Below are positions 8,546-18,146 of a stretch of 41,087 bases of DNA, in pieces. Source of the DNA: Eubacteriales bacterium (lineage in GTDB: Bacteria > Bacillota > Clostridia > Oscillospirales > Oscillospiraceae); NCBI GenBank assembly GCA_030529725.1, contig JAUMWI010000011.1:1-41087 (forward strand). The letters run 5' to 3'. The position numbers were made by a program, and so were the translations under genes. Within the stretch, counting starts at the first letter, position 1, and every line of letters begins with the position of its first letter. The notes under the pieces were generated by a model. The model saw only the letters and a list, made by a program, of their open reading frames with translations, did not search any database and was not told the DNA's origin.

Positions 8546-11500
8546 ATGAGACTGATTCCCGGTAAAACAAAAGTCAAGATGGAGCTGTTTAAGGGCGTTT
8601 CTCTGGGCGATATGCTCATTGGCGGCTTTTCCGTGATCCTGCTGCTCTTTATCATGACTTCCTCCCTCCCGGGCAGGCTGTATATTGCCATCGGCGTGGC
8701 GCTGGTGGCGGTGGCTCTGCTGCTGCGCATGGATGGGGAGTCCAACTATGCGTATCTGCTGCGTATCATCCGCCATTTCAGCTATCCCCGCAGCTTTGAG
8801 CGGGTGTTCAGCGATAAGGATTTGCTGCGGAGCCGAGAGGAAGGCATGGAGCAGGTTGCCTTTGACCACCTGTTTGAGGAAAAACAGGCCGCTGAGCGCG
8901 CAGAGGAGACCAAGGACGAGCGCAAGGCTCGTCTGAAGCAGGAAAAGGCCGAGAAGAAGGCGCAGAAGAAGGCGGAGAAGGCCGAGCGCAAGGCGGATGA
9001 CAAGCTCCTCAAGCGCAAAGACGTCTCTGAGGAGGAGAAGGACGCCATCTGGAGAAAGCGTGCCGAGCAGAGCGCGGAGAAAAAGCAGCAAAAAAGCGCG
9101 GATAAGGTGGCAAAGCAGATCGCCAACGCCAGGGATATGGCGGAGATCGCCGCCTTCACCGATATTGAGGACGACTTTATCGTCTACGGAAAGGACTATT
9201 TCGGCGCTGCCATCGAGATCCCTCCGGTGGAGTTTCGCTTTATGTCCGGTTTTCGTCGGCAAAATGCCATTGAAAACAGCTTCGGTCAGGTGCTTCGTGC
9301 GCTGAGCGCCGATTATGCCGCCAACATCGTCAAGATCGAGCGGCCCGTCATGTACGATACGTATTTGGACAATGAATACGCGAAGCTGGAGGATCTGCGC
9401 GCTTCCTATGAAAAGGGAATGCTCACGGAGGAGGAGCTGCGCTCTCGTGTGGAGATCCTCTACGACCGCATCAACGAGCTGCGGGAGCTGTGCTTTGGGG
9501 AGAGAGTCATTCAGCCTTTCTACTATGTGGTGCTGTTTGACAGCGACCGTCAGCAGCTCACTAACGCAGTCCGCTCTGCGCTTGATACCCTCCGCAACGG
9601 CGAGATGAACCCCCATCGCCTGAACAGTAAGGAGCTGGCGGTGTTCCTGCGCTACAGCAACGAGATCGACTTTGACGAGCGCGAGATCGACAAGATCCTG
9701 CCCGGGGACTATGCCAAGTGGGCGATGCCGGCCTCCGTCCGGATGCAGGCCCGTACCACCGTGGTCAACGGGATTTTGACCCACAATATGCGCGTGGTGA
9801 ACTATCCCGGCGCGGTCAACGACGCATGGCTTGCCACCGTCATGTCCATTCCCGCGACCAAAGTGGTGGTCAAATGCACCCCCATGGATCGCGGCAAGGC
9901 CATCCAGAGCATCGACCGCTCTTTGTCCGAGCTGCGCGACCAGTTTGCCAATACCGGTGTGGACTCCAAGCGCATGGAACTGCAGGACCACATCGAGAGC
10001 CTGGGCGACCTGCTGGCCACCCTGCAGGGCGAGTCGGAAAATCTGCTGGAGGTCAACGTCTATGTGACCGCCTACGACATCCATCTCACCCGCGACACCT
10101 CCGGCCTGACCCAGCCGCCCCCCTCGGAGCTTGCCAACATCAACAATATGAAGAAGATGGTGCGCCGCACCTATCAGGAGCAGGGCTTCCGGCTCAACAA
10201 CATGGAGTTCGATCAGGTGAATGCTTTCATCGCCTCTCAGGTCAGCGCATGGGATCCCATGCGCAGGCTGGGGCGTGACATCCCCACCAACACCGTGGCG
10301 GCCATGTTCCCGTGGGTCTTTGCCCATGTGTCGGATGAAAACGGCATCAAGCTGGGCGCAGAGTCCGGCGTGCCGGTCATGATCGACTTTTTCCGCCGTG
10401 ACAGCGAGCGTGTCAACAGCAACATGGTCATCGTGGGTAAGTCCGGTTCCGGTAAGTCCTACGCCACCAAGAGTGTGCTGGCGAACCTTGCGGCAGACGA
10501 TGCCAAGATATTTATTCTCGACCCCGAAAACGAATATGCCGAGCTGGCGCATAATCTCCACGGCAAGTTCATCAACGTGGGCAACGCCCAGCAGGGCCGC
10601 TTGAACCCCTTCCATATCATCACCTCGCTGGAGGACGATGAGGCCGACGGCTCCACCGCCTCCGGCAGCTACGCCACACACCTGCAGTTCCTGGAGGAGT
10701 TCTTCCGCCAGATCATGCCGGACTGTGAAAAGGACGCCATGGAGTATCTGAACTCTCTGGTGGATCGGATGTATACCGATCACGGCATCACCGCAGAGAC
10801 GGACCTCGGCCGTCTGCGCCCCTCGGATTATCCCACCTTCGATGATCTGTATGACACCATTTTGACCGAGCTCCAGTCTACTGACAGCGAGTATATTCGC
10901 AATATGCTGCGGATTCTGACCAACCATGTGGCCAAATTCTCCACCGGCGGCAGAAACGCCAACATCTGGAACGGCCCGAGCACCGTCACGACCGACGAAA
11001 ACTTTACCGTGTTCAACTTCCAGAGTCTGCTGGCCAACCGCAACACCACCATTGCCAACGCCCAGATGCTGCTGGTGCTCAAGTACATCGACAACGAGAT
11101 CATCAAGAACCGTGACTACAATACCAGGTACGGCCTCAAGCGCAAGATCGTGGTGGTCATCGATGAGGCGCACGTCTTTATTGACACCAAGTTCCCCGCG
11201 GCGCTGGACTTCATGTATCAGCTTGCCAAGCGTATCCGTAAGTACAACGGTATGCAGATCGTCATTACCCAGAATATCAAGGACTTCGTCGGCAGCGAGG
11301 AAATCGCCCGCAAGTCCACCGCCATCATCAACGCCTGCCAGTACAGCTTCATTTTCTCCCTCGCTCCCAACGACATGAGCGATCTGTGTACGCTGTACGA
11401 AAAGGCCGGCGGCATCAACGAGATGGAGCAGGAGCAGATCGTGACCGCTCCCCGCGGTCAGGCGTTTACCGTCATGTCCCCTCAGAGCCGTTCCACCTTC

Positions 11501-12370
11501 AAGGTGGAGGTGACGGAGGATGTGCGGGAGATGTTCCGCGAGAGCAACTACGTCAGCAGCTACTTCAGCGGCGAGGATGGCGCACGGGCGTGGGAAGACT
11601 TTATGGGCGACAGCCGCGAAAAGCGTGCCGTGCTCAAGAGCGTTGCCGAGATCGTGGAGGAAGTGGCCGAGGAGGAGAAGGCATCCCACGTTTCCTTTGA
11701 GGAAATTACCGAGGAGGAGCTGGTCGCCGCGCAAGCCGGGGCTGCATCCCGCAAGAGCCGTCCCGTCAAGGCGGTTTTGCCGGAAGCGGAGGACGATTTC
11801 CCCGAAATTCCCGAGATCCCCGACGATCCGGAGGCATTTTTGGCCATGCAGAAGACCGCTTCTGTACCCAACCCGGCACCGATTCCCCCGGTGGTGCCGC
11901 AGGTGGTGGTGCAGGCGCCTGCCACCTCCACCAGAACGGAGGAACTGCTGGGCGAGCTGCTCGGCAAATTCAGCTACGAGTCCATGATGCAGGAGATCCG
12001 CCGCAGCGTGAAGGAAGAGCTGGGCAGGGAAGCGGCCGCTGCCGTACCCGTCGAGCCTGCCGCCCCTGCGGAGCCGGTTGCCCCCGTGGAGCAGCCGGAG
12101 GAGAGCGCGGGGGAGGAGAGCACCTCTCTCGGCTCCATCTTCAATGCCGACGCCGTTGCCGAGGCGCAGCGTCTTGCAGCGGAAGAGGCAGAGCCTGTGG
12201 CAGAGGAAGAGCCGGAAGGCAGCGGTTTCGATATTATGGCGCTGCTCATGGCAGAGGCTCAGAATATGAGCAATATTTCCCCCATCGAGATGATGGTGGA
12301 CTACAACGAGAGCGTGATCCCGATCACGCTGGAAGAACTGGCAATTTACAATCAGCGGCATAGCGCCTGA
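8546..12370 (+). CDS. Fused VirB3/PrgI-like membrane domain and VirB4 ATPase
   Basis: VirB4 is the hexameric ATPase that powers T4SS assembly and transport. The first 85 or so residues contain two membrane helices (about 26-45 and 48-65) followed by an aromatic-basic segment (HFSYPRSFERVF). This resembles the PrgI/VirB3 family, so the two subunits seem to be fused. A long Lys/Glu/Ala coiled coil (about 110-200) follows. The ATPase core has Walker A GKSGSGKS at about 631-638 and Walker B VVVIDEAH with Asp at about 873. Beyond the core is a roughly 250-residue acidic, Pro/Ala/Glu-rich extension (about 1030-1274) that normal VirB4 proteins of 650-850 aa lack. The stop is followed by a new promoter, so this is probably the last gene of the T4SS operon. 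The VirB4 call is very secure. The VirB3 fusion is a family-resemblance judgement. Confidence 0.93.
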   Translation: MRLIPGKTKVKMELFKGVSLGDMLIGGFSVILLLFIMTSSLPGRLYIAIGVALVAVALLLRMDGESNYAYLLRIIRHFSYPRSFERVFSDKDLLRSREEGMEQVAFDHLFEEKQAAERAEETKDERKARLKQEKAEKKAQKKAEKAERKADDKLLKRKDVSEEEKDAIWRKRAEQSAEKKQQKSADKVAKQIANARDMAEIAAFTDIEDDFIVYGKDYFGAAIEIPPVEFRFMSGFRRQNAIENSFGQVLRALSADYAANIVKIERPVMYDTYLDNEYAKLEDLRASYEKGMLTEEELRSRVEILYDRINELRELCFGERVIQPFYYVVLFDSDRQQLTNAVRSALDTLRNGEMNPHRLNSKELAVFLRYSNEIDFDEREIDKILPGDYAKWAMPASVRMQARTTVVNGILTHNMRVVNYPGAVNDAWLATVMSIPATKVVVKCTPMDRGKAIQSIDRSLSELRDQFANTGVDSKRMELQDHIESLGDLLATLQGESENLLEVNVYVTAYDIHLTRDTSGLTQPPPSELANINNMKKMVRRTYQEQGFRLNNMEFDQVNAFIASQVSAWDPMRRLGRDIPTNTVAAMFPWVFAHVSDENGIKLGAESGVPVMIDFFRRDSERVNSNMVIVGKSGSGKSYATKSVLANLAADDAKIFILDPENEYAELAHNLHGKFINVGNAQQGRLNPFHIITSLEDDEADGSTASGSYATHLQFLEEFFRQIMPDCEKDAMEYLNSLVDRMYTDHGITAETDLGRLRPSDYPTFDDLYDTILTELQSTDSEYIRNMLRILTNHVAKFSTGGRNANIWNGPSTVTTDENFTVFNFQSLLANRNTTIANAQMLLVLKYIDNEIIKNRDYNTRYGLKRKIVVVIDEAHVFIDTKFPAALDFMYQLAKRIRKYNGMQIVITQNIKDFVGSEEIARKSTAIINACQYSFIFSLAPNDMSDLCTLYEKAGGINEMEQEQIVTAPRGQAFTVMSPQSRSTFKVEVTEDVREMFRESNYVSSYFSGEDGARAWEDFMGDSREKRAVLKSVAEIVEEVAEEEKASHVSFEEITEEELVAAQAGAASRKSRPVKAVLPEAEDDFPEIPEIPDDPEAFLAMQKTASVPNPAPIPPVVPQVVVQAPATSTRTEELLGELLGKFSYESMMQEIRRSVKEELGREAAAAVPVEPAAPAEPVAPVEQPEESAGEESTSLGSIFNADAVAEAQRLAAEEAEPVAEEEPEGSGFDIMALLMAEAQNMSNISPIEMMVDYNESVIPITLEELAIYNQRHSA

Positions 12371-12385
12371 GAAAAAAACCGGACT

Positions 12386-12403
12386 GTCAAAAAGTTTTTT
12401 GAC
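12386..12403 (+). terminator. Weak AT-rich hairpin after the VirB4 gene
   Basis: GTCAAAAA pairs with TTTTTGAC across a 1-2 base turn, 15 bases after the VirB4 stop. The stem is almost all A-T. A partial terminator is plausible but not certain. The next promoter begins at 12411. Confidence 0.35.
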
Positions 12404-12410
12404 TGTCTGT

Positions 12411-12445
12411 GTGCATCTCTTTTGCATCCATTCGTCTGATACGCT
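12411..12445 (+). promoter_or_regulatory. Copy A of the shared 35-bp promoter element
   Basis: Reads GTGCATCTCTTTTGCATCC and continues to TGATACGCT at the -10 position. TGCATC occurs twice, exactly 11 bases apart. It lies 65 bases before the 1849-aa protein gene and probably drives the operon 12511-22568. It is the same element as the copies at 25195, 33533, 38603, 38807 and 40165. Confidence 0.75.
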
Positions 12446-12510
12446 ATGGGTGAAAACAAGAGGTCAGGATATCTGCGATAGGGAAGAGAACCGCTGCAGG
12501 AGGTAAGATC

Positions 12511-15500
12511 ATGCGCAAACAAATAGAAAAGCTTTATAGGAAGGCGTGGGGACGGAGACTGCTGTCTTTGGCTCTGTGCGTCGTCATGTTTACCTCTCTG
12601 GTGCCGGCGGCATTTGCATCGCAGGATTTTTATAACCCCGTGGTGCAGCACATGACCACCAACTCCCGCAGTCTGTATAAGGATTCCACACCGGCGCAGA
12701 TCAAGGCTGTCATCGACGGGATGTTTGCCAACGGAAAAATCCCGTATATGCTGGATAAATCCTATAACGTCAACTGGGACGAAGTGGACGCCCGCAGCTT
12801 TTACCGCAGCAGTGAGTTTGACAAGTACCGTGAGCAGTACGGTCTGTCCCGCCATGGCGGTGACGGTATTATCGTCTGCGATGGAAGCGCCCCCAACTAC
12901 TACATTCTGGAAGATCAGGACTTTTATATTCCTACTCCCAGCATCCGCGGTGGTGAGGATACCATCAAAGGAAAATACAAGACCTATTTTCTGGAAAAAC
13001 TGCTGGAAGCCTGGTGGACTTCTATGAGTCAGGAGCAGCAGTGGAATATGCTGAATAAGTGGTGGGAGAATTACGGCAGTACGATCCCCTCCACCATCGA
13101 CGTGGATGATGAGGATCTTACCGTGGTTTCCAAGTTTGTTGCCTATCAAGGAGTGAGTTTGTTCCGCGCTCCTTTCGAAGGCTCCATGCGGGACGCTTAT
13201 GCAGCAATCGTCAACGGCGAGGAGTTCCGCAAGGAGGAAGCCGAGAAAAACACGGTGGACCTCACCAAAAACACCTACCTCCTGCGCGTAGATACGGGGA
13301 TTCTCTCCGGAGACAATGTGCTGTATTTAGGCATCCGCTATCGGGATGTGAACGGGGAAGAGCGCACGGAGTTCCTGTTCCCCAACGAAGGTTCCCTCTC
13401 CGAGGGCTACCGGCTTGCCGAGAGCTTTGGCAATCCTCAGGATCGCATTAACACCGTGCACAACGTCACCGGCTATCAGGTTTCGAACGCATACGGCAAT
13501 CAGAAGGGCCTGCGGAGCAACAGCACCGACACCTATCTGTTCCAGACCGACTATGAGCTGGCGGAGTGCCTGAGCATCGACGTGATGATGCGCTATACCA
13601 CGGGCGGCAAGGGCTGGACCTGCAAGGGTATATACCTTTACAAGGTATCAGGTGTGTACGGCGTGGAGATGGCCGGTTACTATTCGGACAACTATTATAT
13701 TTCCTTTGCCGGCGAAATGCTGGTAAAGCTGAAAGAAGATACGGTCAACTTTGAGCTGGATCAGTCCGACCGGATGTTCCGCATCACCGAGGCCGAGAGC
13801 AATCTCTACACGCTGCAGAAAATCGACGCAAATGACGAGATGCGCCAATACGACAGCCGCGCCAATACGTACCTCTTTAAGGTGGACTTTGCCGACACCT
13901 ACAAGGCCGGCATCGAAAGTCTGGCGGCTCGCTATGGCGATGAACGCCGTCTGCGTCAGGTGGCTGAGGCGCTGACGCTGAATGTGACTTATATCGACAC
14001 CTACGGAAAGAATCGCACCATCAGTATGCCCATGATCACCAGCACGATTGCATGGCTGGTGGAGACCGGCATGGTAAGCGAGGAGCTGCCCATCGCCGGA
14101 ATTGCCCAGCAGGGTGAGAGCATCCTGTTCCCCGGCACGCTGCCGGAATTCCGGGAGCTGAAGCAGGTCACGGTGACTTACGGTCGCAATGCTGCGACAA
14201 AAGCAGGTATCACGGGCGATGCAGGCACCATTCGTGAAGAGCGGTTGAGCAGCCTCAACAACGACACCATCAGCATCACCGGACTGCAAATTTATAATGA
14301 CGACGTAGATGTGACGGTTCGGGTCACTCCCACGGACGAAACGGGTAAATCGCAGGAAAACGCGGCAACACTGCAAATGTCCGTTGCCAGCGAGTATCAC
14401 CCCCTGTACTATTTTGCCTGGACGGATCCCACCGGCTTCCAGATCAAGCCCGGGGAGAGCAATCTGACCAGCCGTATCACTCAGTATGTCCCCGGCAGCA
14501 AGATCGAAAGCCTCGAACCCAATACGGCGGAGCGCTATCTGGTGGAGATCGATACGGATGATCCTGCCCGCGCAGGCACCGAGGAGACGCTGTATCTGTG
14601 TCTGGGTTATATATGCGACGGGATCGAGGTGCAGTCCCCCACCATTGACTTGAAGGACGGCACCACGGAATTTTACGGCTACTGGCCCGGTAAAACCGGC
14701 GATGCGGCTTATCAGGCAGGCGCCGGCGCCGGCGGTACGATGCGCTGCATCGTGACGCTTGATAAGGTGCAGCGCTTTACCAAGGCCACGCTGTCCCTGG
14801 GCGGCGCTGCTTCTGACGACTGGCAGATGAAGGCAATCCGCATCTATGCTCTGGGCGGTCTGGGCAAACGAAGCATTGTGTGGGAGGACAGCAACATCTC
14901 TGACCGCATGATTACCCGTGAGATCAAGGACAGCGACATTCGCCTTCTGGCACAGTATCCCAACGCATTGGATGAGACCGAGAGGCAAGTAACGGAAAAC
15001 GGGGATGAGATTATCCCCGACAAAGTGTATCTGAATTCCGCGATCTATGAAAAAACCATCCTGTTCGGCGACAGCTCCCGAAGCGTCATTGAAGAAAAGC
15101 CCAGGGTGGACTGGAATGAGATCCGCTACTCCATGAGCTTTGAGGACACCATGCAGGATCTGGGCTTCGTGAACACCGCTTCTACCTATCAGGTGGATGT
15201 GAAGGTGGCAAGCAACAGCCAGGCCGGCGGTGCGGATGACTGTGGTTCTAATAACCTCTTCTATTTTAAGCTCGTCTTTGAGGGCGGTTCCAGCGGTTAC
15301 GTGCTGGCCAACCAGCAGCTCACGGCGGACGGCTTCCGTGCAGACCGCGTGGAGAGCTTCGATATCTCCACCAATGAGGATTACGGCGCATTGGAAGCCA
15401 TTTACATCCTGCCCGAGACCGACAGCGGCAGCGATAACCACGACCCCTACGATAAACTGAATATTTCGAGCATTACCGTGACCCAAAAGTCCACCGAGAG

Positions 15501-18060
15501 CCTCCAGAAGAGCTGGACGTTCAACAACGTGGGCTGGGTGGATGTGCATCTCGAGGATAAGCGTGCCGAGAGCGCCATCGGCGGCAGAGAGGGTCGCAGC
15601 GAGGCGGAAATGGTCAACATTTACGCCTCTCCCGCCAGCGGTTACAGCCTGAATCTGGTGGTTGCCATGACCACCGGCAGCTACGACCGCGACATCGACG
15701 ATGTTAACGCTTCTGCCAGCGATGAGAATCCCCAGTTTGTGGGCTCTCTGGTGGCAACGGTGGAATATTACGACCAGAATAACACCATCCGTCAAAAGAG
15801 CATCGACGTGGTGAAGGCCATGTATGAGTATAACCTGCAAACGCCGGAGTACTACAACGGGGAGACCTTCGCCAGCAGCGGCGGTATGACAGAGCATACC
15901 AGCCGTTCCGACCCCGACACCATGTTCCGCGGGGAACACACCGACCGATTCTTTATGAGTCTGACCGATGTGAAACAGCTCATCCGCATGCGTTTCGGCG
16001 CAAGTATGGAGCAGGGGAAGGGCTCGGCGCTGTGGAAACTGAGCGATGTGTCCGTCTTTGAAATCCAAAAGGCGGGGATGCTGCAGATCAACGCCGATGA
16101 CGAGTATGAGTACAGCGGCGAGTATAAGCGAATCTGGTCCAGCACGGATGATATGGGCTACACGCTCAAGCTGATGGCGCCGGAGACGAAAGACCAGCTG
16201 CTTGGCCCACAGCAGCAGATCCCGGTGACATTTAACAAGAATGAGTATCTCGTGGATAAGACAGAAGCCAAGTGGATCAGCAAGATCGATCCGGTGCCTA
16301 CGTCCAACACGGATACGCTGAATATGTACGTCTACATGAAAGAAGGCCCCTTGGAGCCGCCTGCCAGCGAATATAACCTCTCTTTGCAGGTGAAGTGGAA
16401 GAGCCGCGGCAGCCAGACCACCTATCAGGATACCATCTTCCCCACGGAAAAGACGACCATCACCGGCACCGAGGGTCAGGCCGCCAATCATCGCACCATG
16501 TTCTATTACACGGGCCTCAACACCCCGGGTCTGGGCGCTGTATCGGGATTCTCCTGGGACTATGATATCCTGGGAAGCGTCAATCCCCATGTGGATTATG
16601 CCATCGTGCAGCACTTGCGTTCCGGTGTGGTCATCAACACCTACATTTACACCGGCAGCGGTTTGGCGCAGGAGGTCAAGCACACCACCCAGACCGTGAA
16701 GCTGCAGCTTTCTCCGGATACAGCGGAAACTTTGCTGGAGAAGGATATCTGCGATCTGGCAGTTGGCTTTACCTATCAGACGGAGAGTGAACTGCTCCGC
16801 TGCGAGAGCCTGGGCATCAAGTCCTCTCGGACTGCGGAAAACGAGGGCGGGAGCAGCGCGAGCATCACCGGCAAGACCCACTACGAGTTTATGTCCACCC
16901 AGTATGTGAAGGACGAAAACGGCAATCCCACCAACGCACTGCGCTATCAGAAGGTGAAGCCCGGCATGATCGTGGAGATCCCCTTCCAGGAGAAGGATCT
17001 GGGCAAGATCACCGGTCTGATCGTGGGTAAAGTGGGCGGCTTACAGGCCACCGTGGACAGCGCTTATATCTGTGAGTACGCAGGCGATACCTGCATCGGC
17101 TGGTATAACTTCGCAGAGGTCACGGAACTGGATCTGACGCCGACCGAGATCGGGGAGACGATCTCACAGGTCATGCCCGTTCATATGGAACTGATCACGG
17201 ACGGTGAGGCACGTATCGCCAGCAGCGGCAGCACCAACGGCGACGCTGCCCCCATCCGCATGACAATGACCTACGTCAACTCCCTGAGCAACCTCCGCGA
17301 GGATCTGGTCATTGACGATATCCATACCTATATGAACGGCGGCTTCCGGGAGATAGCAGACGGCAAATACAAGGCGGAGCTGGACTTCCTCGGCAGGAAT
17401 ATCGGAGCCATCCGCTATATCACGCTGGAGCCTTACGCAGAGGACGCCTCGAGCAGCGCAATGTTCAACCTGTATAGCGTCAGTTGTTCCGAGACCGTGA
17501 ATATGACAGAAAAGCAGCAGAAGAAGACCTTTACAACGCCGGTTCTGGTTCTGCAGGAAGCGCCGGTCAGCGTGAATCTCAGCACCATCGTTCTGACGCT
17601 GAAAGCGCAGACCCCGACGCTTGCCGGTACCGTCACCAATGAGCCGGCAGATGCCAAGAATCCTGCCAAGGTGACGATCCTCCCCGGCAAATCCGTGAGC
17701 ATCATTACCAGCCTGACCGGTTCTATGGATGGCTACGGCTTCAAGGTCTCTACCGTCCGCAGAGTCGGCGCCGAGGGCAGCGAGATCGTGAATTGCCACC
17801 GGATCAATGGCAGCGAGATCATCGTGACCCCGCCGGATAACTATGGCACGGAGCCGGAGGTCTATGTGGTCACCGTGTCTTCCGAGGAAGCGCCTACGGA
17901 TGTCTTTGCACAGGTCATCATTACCGTTCCTGTCTCTGAGATCGAGCCTGAGGAGAACTCCGCCCCGTCCGAAGGGAAGGACGACTCCTCTGACTCGGAG
18001 AAAAAGTCCGGCGGCGGCGAAGAAACGCCCACTGCCGGCGGTGAGTCTGCCGGTGAATAG
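12511..18060 (+). CDS. Giant exported protein with repeated beta-sandwich-like modules
   Basis: An 1849-aa protein preceded by AGGAGGT 8 bases upstream of its ATG. It has a long-type signal peptide (basic n-region RKQIEKLYRKAWGRR, hydrophobic core, cleavage near AFA-SQ, about residue 37). The body repeats a module opening with a strand of the form N/D-T-Y-L-x-x-V/T-D, seen at about residues 255, 341 and 453. Looser copies later include ERYLVEID and STYQVDVK. Several modules end with W-x-x-x-x-I-x-x-Y, as in GWTCKGIYLYKV and DWQMKAIRIYAL. That strand-W-strand layout recalls PLAT/LH2 beta-sandwiches, but this is only a resemblance. The last 35 residues are Ser/Asp/Glu/Gly-rich. There is no LPXTG, SLH or membrane anchor. 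It follows the T4SS operon and starts a transcription unit under the shared promoter box, so a surface or secreted role in the same process is likely (inference). Confidence 0.85.
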   Translation: MRKQIEKLYRKAWGRRLLSLALCVVMFTSLVPAAFASQDFYNPVVQHMTTNSRSLYKDSTPAQIKAVIDGMFANGKIPYMLDKSYNVNWDEVDARSFYRSSEFDKYREQYGLSRHGGDGIIVCDGSAPNYYILEDQDFYIPTPSIRGGEDTIKGKYKTYFLEKLLEAWWTSMSQEQQWNMLNKWWENYGSTIPSTIDVDDEDLTVVSKFVAYQGVSLFRAPFEGSMRDAYAAIVNGEEFRKEEAEKNTVDLTKNTYLLRVDTGILSGDNVLYLGIRYRDVNGEERTEFLFPNEGSLSEGYRLAESFGNPQDRINTVHNVTGYQVSNAYGNQKGLRSNSTDTYLFQTDYELAECLSIDVMMRYTTGGKGWTCKGIYLYKVSGVYGVEMAGYYSDNYYISFAGEMLVKLKEDTVNFELDQSDRMFRITEAESNLYTLQKIDANDEMRQYDSRANTYLFKVDFADTYKAGIESLAARYGDERRLRQVAEALTLNVTYIDTYGKNRTISMPMITSTIAWLVETGMVSEELPIAGIAQQGESILFPGTLPEFRELKQVTVTYGRNAATKAGITGDAGTIREERLSSLNNDTISITGLQIYNDDVDVTVRVTPTDETGKSQENAATLQMSVASEYHPLYYFAWTDPTGFQIKPGESNLTSRITQYVPGSKIESLEPNTAERYLVEIDTDDPARAGTEETLYLCLGYICDGIEVQSPTIDLKDGTTEFYGYWPGKTGDAAYQAGAGAGGTMRCIVTLDKVQRFTKATLSLGGAASDDWQMKAIRIYALGGLGKRSIVWEDSNISDRMITREIKDSDIRLLAQYPNALDETERQVTENGDEIIPDKVYLNSAIYEKTILFGDSSRSVIEEKPRVDWNEIRYSMSFEDTMQDLGFVNTASTYQVDVKVASNSQAGGADDCGSNNLFYFKLVFEGGSSGYVLANQQLTADGFRADRVESFDISTNEDYGALEAIYILPETDSGSDNHDPYDKLNISSITVTQKSTESLQKSWTFNNVGWVDVHLEDKRAESAIGGREGRSEAEMVNIYASPASGYSLNLVVAMTTGSYDRDIDDVNASASDENPQFVGSLVATVEYYDQNNTIRQKSIDVVKAMYEYNLQTPEYYNGETFASSGGMTEHTSRSDPDTMFRGEHTDRFFMSLTDVKQLIRMRFGASMEQGKGSALWKLSDVSVFEIQKAGMLQINADDEYEYSGEYKRIWSSTDDMGYTLKLMAPETKDQLLGPQQQIPVTFNKNEYLVDKTEAKWISKIDPVPTSNTDTLNMYVYMKEGPLEPPASEYNLSLQVKWKSRGSQTTYQDTIFPTEKTTITGTEGQAANHRTMFYYTGLNTPGLGAVSGFSWDYDILGSVNPHVDYAIVQHLRSGVVINTYIYTGSGLAQEVKHTTQTVKLQLSPDTAETLLEKDICDLAVGFTYQTESELLRCESLGIKSSRTAENEGGSSASITGKTHYEFMSTQYVKDENGNPTNALRYQKVKPGMIVEIPFQEKDLGKITGLIVGKVGGLQATVDSAYICEYAGDTCIGWYNFAEVTELDLTPTEIGETISQVMPVHMELITDGEARIASSGSTNGDAAPIRMTMTYVNSLSNLREDLVIDDIHTYMNGGFREIADGKYKAELDFLGRNIGAIRYITLEPYAEDASSSAMFNLYSVSCSETVNMTEKQQKKTFTTPVLVLQEAPVSVNLSTIVLTLKAQTPTLAGTVTNEPADAKNPAKVTILPGKSVSIITSLTGSMDGYGFKVSTVRRVGAEGSEIVNCHRINGSEIIVTPPDNYGTEPEVYVVTVSSEEAPTDVFAQVIITVPVSEIEPEENSAPSEGKDDSSDSEKKSGGGEETPTAGGESAGE

Positions 18061-18082
18061 GATCGCACATTAACCGGCAGCG

Positions 18083-18105
18083 CTGCCTCGGCTGTTACGA
18101 GGCAG
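18083..18105 (+). other. Intercistronic stem-loop
   Basis: A perfect 8-bp stem (CTGCCTCG/CGAGGCAG) with a 7-base loop lies 22 bases after the 1849-aa protein gene. No T-run follows, so transcription probably continues into the next gene. A stability or processing role is plausible. Confidence 0.5.
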
Positions 18106-18146
18106 GGCAGGATTCAGTAATCAAGAAACCATTTTGGAGGGATTCC

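Noticed and set aside
8381..12427. Minus-strand open frame of 1348 codons opposite the VirB4 gene
   Set aside because: It mirrors the codon bias of a secure VirB4 ATPase, has no ribosome site, and its translation is His/Leu/Arg-rich without domains.
13648..16881. Minus-strand open frame of 1077 codons opposite the giant exported protein
   Set aside because: Antisense shadow of a GC-rich gene. No family signal, and composition is typical of reversed coding DNA.
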